Origin: Prevotellaceae bacterium
GTDB lineage: Bacteria > Bacteroidota > Bacteroidia > Bacteroidales > UBA932
Assembly: GCA_031273485.1 (NCBI GenBank)
Contig: JAISRS010000109.1
Location: 1 to 7,790, forward strand
Length of the DNA: 7,790 bases
Direction of reading: 5' to 3'
Shown here: positions 6,158 through 7,790 of the stretch, one piece after another
How the letters are laid out: every line of letters begins with the position of its first letter
Position numbering within the stretch: position 1 is the stretch's first letter
The notes under the pieces: generated by a model
The model's database searches: none
Told to the model about the DNA's origin: nothing
What the model saw: only the letters and a program-made list of their open reading frames with translations
Position numbers and translations under genes: made by a program

Positions 6158-6324
6158 ATTCGTAAAAATGTCTGAACCTTGATTAAAGGATTTACATAGA
6201 TTTTTTACAGGATTAACAAGATTTTCAGGATTGACAATTGCGTAGATTCGTAAAAATCCACAGGATTTAAATTCGTGGAAATTCGTAAAAATCCGCAGGA
6301 AAAAAATTCGTGTAATTCGTGGAT
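6156..6324. repeat. Dispersed intergenic repeat, copy 2
   Basis: This is a relative of the repeat at 2495-2620, with the same blocks in the same order but more internal duplication. The 'TAAAAATCC(A/G)CAGGA' unit occurs twice (6251-6265 and 6286-6300), and 'ATTCGT' strings occur several times. The stem-loop is kept as AAATCC/GGATTT (6254-6259 with 6263-6268), while its loop changes from GCA to ACA. Together with the tandem repeat it fills nearly the whole gap before gltX. I see no TAnnTTTG promoter here, so gltX may depend on upstream transcription or a weaker promoter. Confidence 0.8.
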
Positions 6325-6354
6325 TAAAAAATAATTCGATGAAAAAAATAAAAT

Positions 6355-7790
6355 ATGATGAAAAAAGTTAGAGTTCGCTTTGCTCCAAGCCCTACAGGAG
6401 CGTTGCACATAGGAGGAGTGAGAACGGCATTGTTCAATTATCTGTTTGCAAAACAGCATGGAGGAGATTTCGTGCTTCGTATAGAAGATACCGATTCGTC
6501 GAGATACGTCGCCAAATCGGAAGAGTATATTCTGGAAGCCCTGCAATGGTGCGGTTTGAAATTCGACGAAGGCGTGGGTGTCGGCGGACCATACGCTCCA
6601 TATCGACAGTCGGAAAGAAAAAATATCTATAAACAATATGCCGAACAGCTCATATCCAATGGTTTTGCCTACTATTCGTTCGATACCCCCGAAGAGTTGG
6701 ATTCCGCAAGAGTTAAATGTGAATCGGAAGGTAAAACTTTCGTATATAATTACGCCATACGCAACGAGATGAGAAACTCCCTGCGTTTGTCCGAAGCAGA
6801 AACGGAACGTCTGAAAACGGAAACAAATAATTGGGTTATACGATTCAAAATTCCTGAAAATGAAATTATTTCGGTAAACGATCTGGTTCGCGGAAACGTT
6901 TCGGTAAACACCTCCGTTTTGGACGACAAAGTGCTGTGGAAAAAAGCCGATGAGCTTCCGACCTATCACCTCGCAAATATCGTGGATGACCGATTGATGG
7001 AAATAAGTCACGTTATCAGAGGCGAAGAATGGCTGCCTTCCTTACCCTTGCATGTGCTGATATACCGTGCGTTCGGCTGGACGCAGCCCGAATTTGCACA
7101 TCTTCCTCTGTTGCTGAAACCGGACGGAAAAGGTAAATTGAGCAAACGCGACGGCGACCGTTTGGGATTCCCTGTTTTTCCGTTACGGTGGATTTCGCCC
7201 GAAGGCGAAATATCAAGAGGTTACAAAGAAGACGGATATTTTCCCGAAGCTCTTATCAATTTCCTCGCCTTGCTGGGCTGGAATTCCGGAACCGAGCAGG
7301 AACTGTTTTCTATGGAAGAATTAGTGAAACTGTTCGATTTGAACAGAATAATCAAATCGGGTGCAAAATTCAACATCGACAAGGCAAAATGGTTCAACCA
7401 GCAATATTTGCGGATGAAAAGCAACGAGGAACTCGCAACATTGTATCTGCCTGCGCTTAACGCACGGGGATTGAATCCTTCTCCCGATTACGTCTCCAAA
7501 GTATGCGGACTGATTAAGGAAAGAGCCGTCTTTATCTCCGATTTTTGGGATTTATCCTCATATTTTTTCGTTACTCCGAACTCGTATGAAGAAAAAGCAG
7601 TGAAAAAATTCTGGAAAGAAGATGCTTTCAAAATCCTCAAAACCATTTCGGAAATATTATCCGGCATCAGTGATTTCACTCCGGAAAACACCGAACATGC
7701 TATTCACTCATGGATTACATCCGAAGAACTGAAAATGGGACAGGTAATGAATTCGTTCCGTCTGGCTATTGTCGGAGCAAGCATGGGACC
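6355..7790 (+). CDS. gltX: Glutamyl-tRNA synthetase (3' end outside the window)
   Basis: GltX charges tRNA-Glu with glutamate using ATP. The frame is open from 6355 to the right edge (478 complete codons), and the family's usual length suggests only about 30 residues are missing. The class I signatures are clear: FAPSPTGALHIGG at 9-21 (HIGH-type motif), RIEDTDSSR at 42-50, PTYHLANIVDD at 202-212, RGEEW at 222-226, and KLSKRDGDR at 261-269 (KMSKS-type motif). LGFPVFPLRWISP and the residues after it (270-294) form a stretch that I associate with Bacteroidota GltX. The region after about 330 is the helical anticodon-binding domain. Two ATG codons stand in tandem at 6355 and 6358 and either could be the start; no Shine-Dalgarno sequence decides. 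An earlier ATG at 6339 is out of frame and soon stops. Confidence 0.96.
   Translation, partial: MMKKVRVRFAPSPTGALHIGGVRTALFNYLFAKQHGGDFVLRIEDTDSSRYVAKSEEYILEALQWCGLKFDEGVGVGGPYAPYRQSERKNIYKQYAEQLISNGFAYYSFDTPEELDSARVKCESEGKTFVYNYAIRNEMRNSLRLSEAETERLKTETNNWVIRFKIPENEIISVNDLVRGNVSVNTSVLDDKVLWKKADELPTYHLANIVDDRLMEISHVIRGEEWLPSLPLHVLIYRAFGWTQPEFAHLPLLLKPDGKGKLSKRDGDRLGFPVFPLRWISPEGEISRGYKEDGYFPEALINFLALLGWNSGTEQELFSMEELVKLFDLNRIIKSGAKFNIDKAKWFNQQYLRMKSNEELATLYLPALNARGLNPSPDYVSKVCGLIKERAVFISDFWDLSSYFFVTPNSYEEKAVKKFWKEDAFKILKTISEILSGISDFTPENTEHAIHSWITSEELKMGQVMNSFRLAIVGASMG

Noticed and set aside
6205..7011. 268-codon frame on the - strand
   Set aside because: It lies mostly opposite gltX, whose class I synthetase motifs are unmistakable; the aromatic-rich, low-complexity product is a shadow of that gene.
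7188..7460. 90-codon + strand frame
   Set aside because: It overlaps gltX in another frame and is rich in R, Q and N without family features; it is a shadow frame.

Overview
The window looks like chromosomal DNA from a member of the Bacteroidota, most likely Bacteroidales. Evidence for this: promoters of the Bacteroidota type (TTTG, about 19 bases, then TAnnTTTG) stand in front of the tRNA gene and purA; start codons lack clear Shine-Dalgarno sequences; the GltX and PurA proteins read like Bacteroidota versions; and the intergenic repeats are rich in 'ATTCGTG(T/G)A' strings. The assignment rests on reading the sequence by eye, not on a search.

Bases 1-2500 are accessory-like. They hold the C-terminal end of an unrecognised protein (2-169), a strong hairpin, a 41-codon ORF that looks like a truncated gene, an AT-rich DnaQ-like 3'-5' exonuclease, a short frameshifted remnant that resembles the start of a UvrD-like helicase, and a 300-residue von Willebrand A (vWA) domain protein. 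All are on the + strand. Two broken genes beside intact ones suggest a region that has been rearranged or is decaying.

Bases 2239-3303 are non-coding apart from a tRNA-Lys(UUU) gene on the - strand, which has a near-ideal promoter. This stretch also holds a pair of hairpins and a dispersed intergenic repeat. A second relative of that repeat lies at 6156-6324.

Bases 3304-7790 are core genome: purA (adenylosuccinate synthetase, AMP biosynthesis), a major facilitator superfamily transporter 12 bases downstream and so probably in the same operon, then a repeat-filled gap of about 225 bases and gltX (glutamyl-tRNA synthetase), which runs off the right edge. The transporter's substrate cannot be read from the sequence.

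I saw no CRISPR array, transposase, phage gene or clear novel defence system. The best leads are the exonuclease/helicase-remnant pair, the unassigned C-terminal third of the vWA protein, and the repeat family on both sides of the tRNA-Lys/purA/transporter block.
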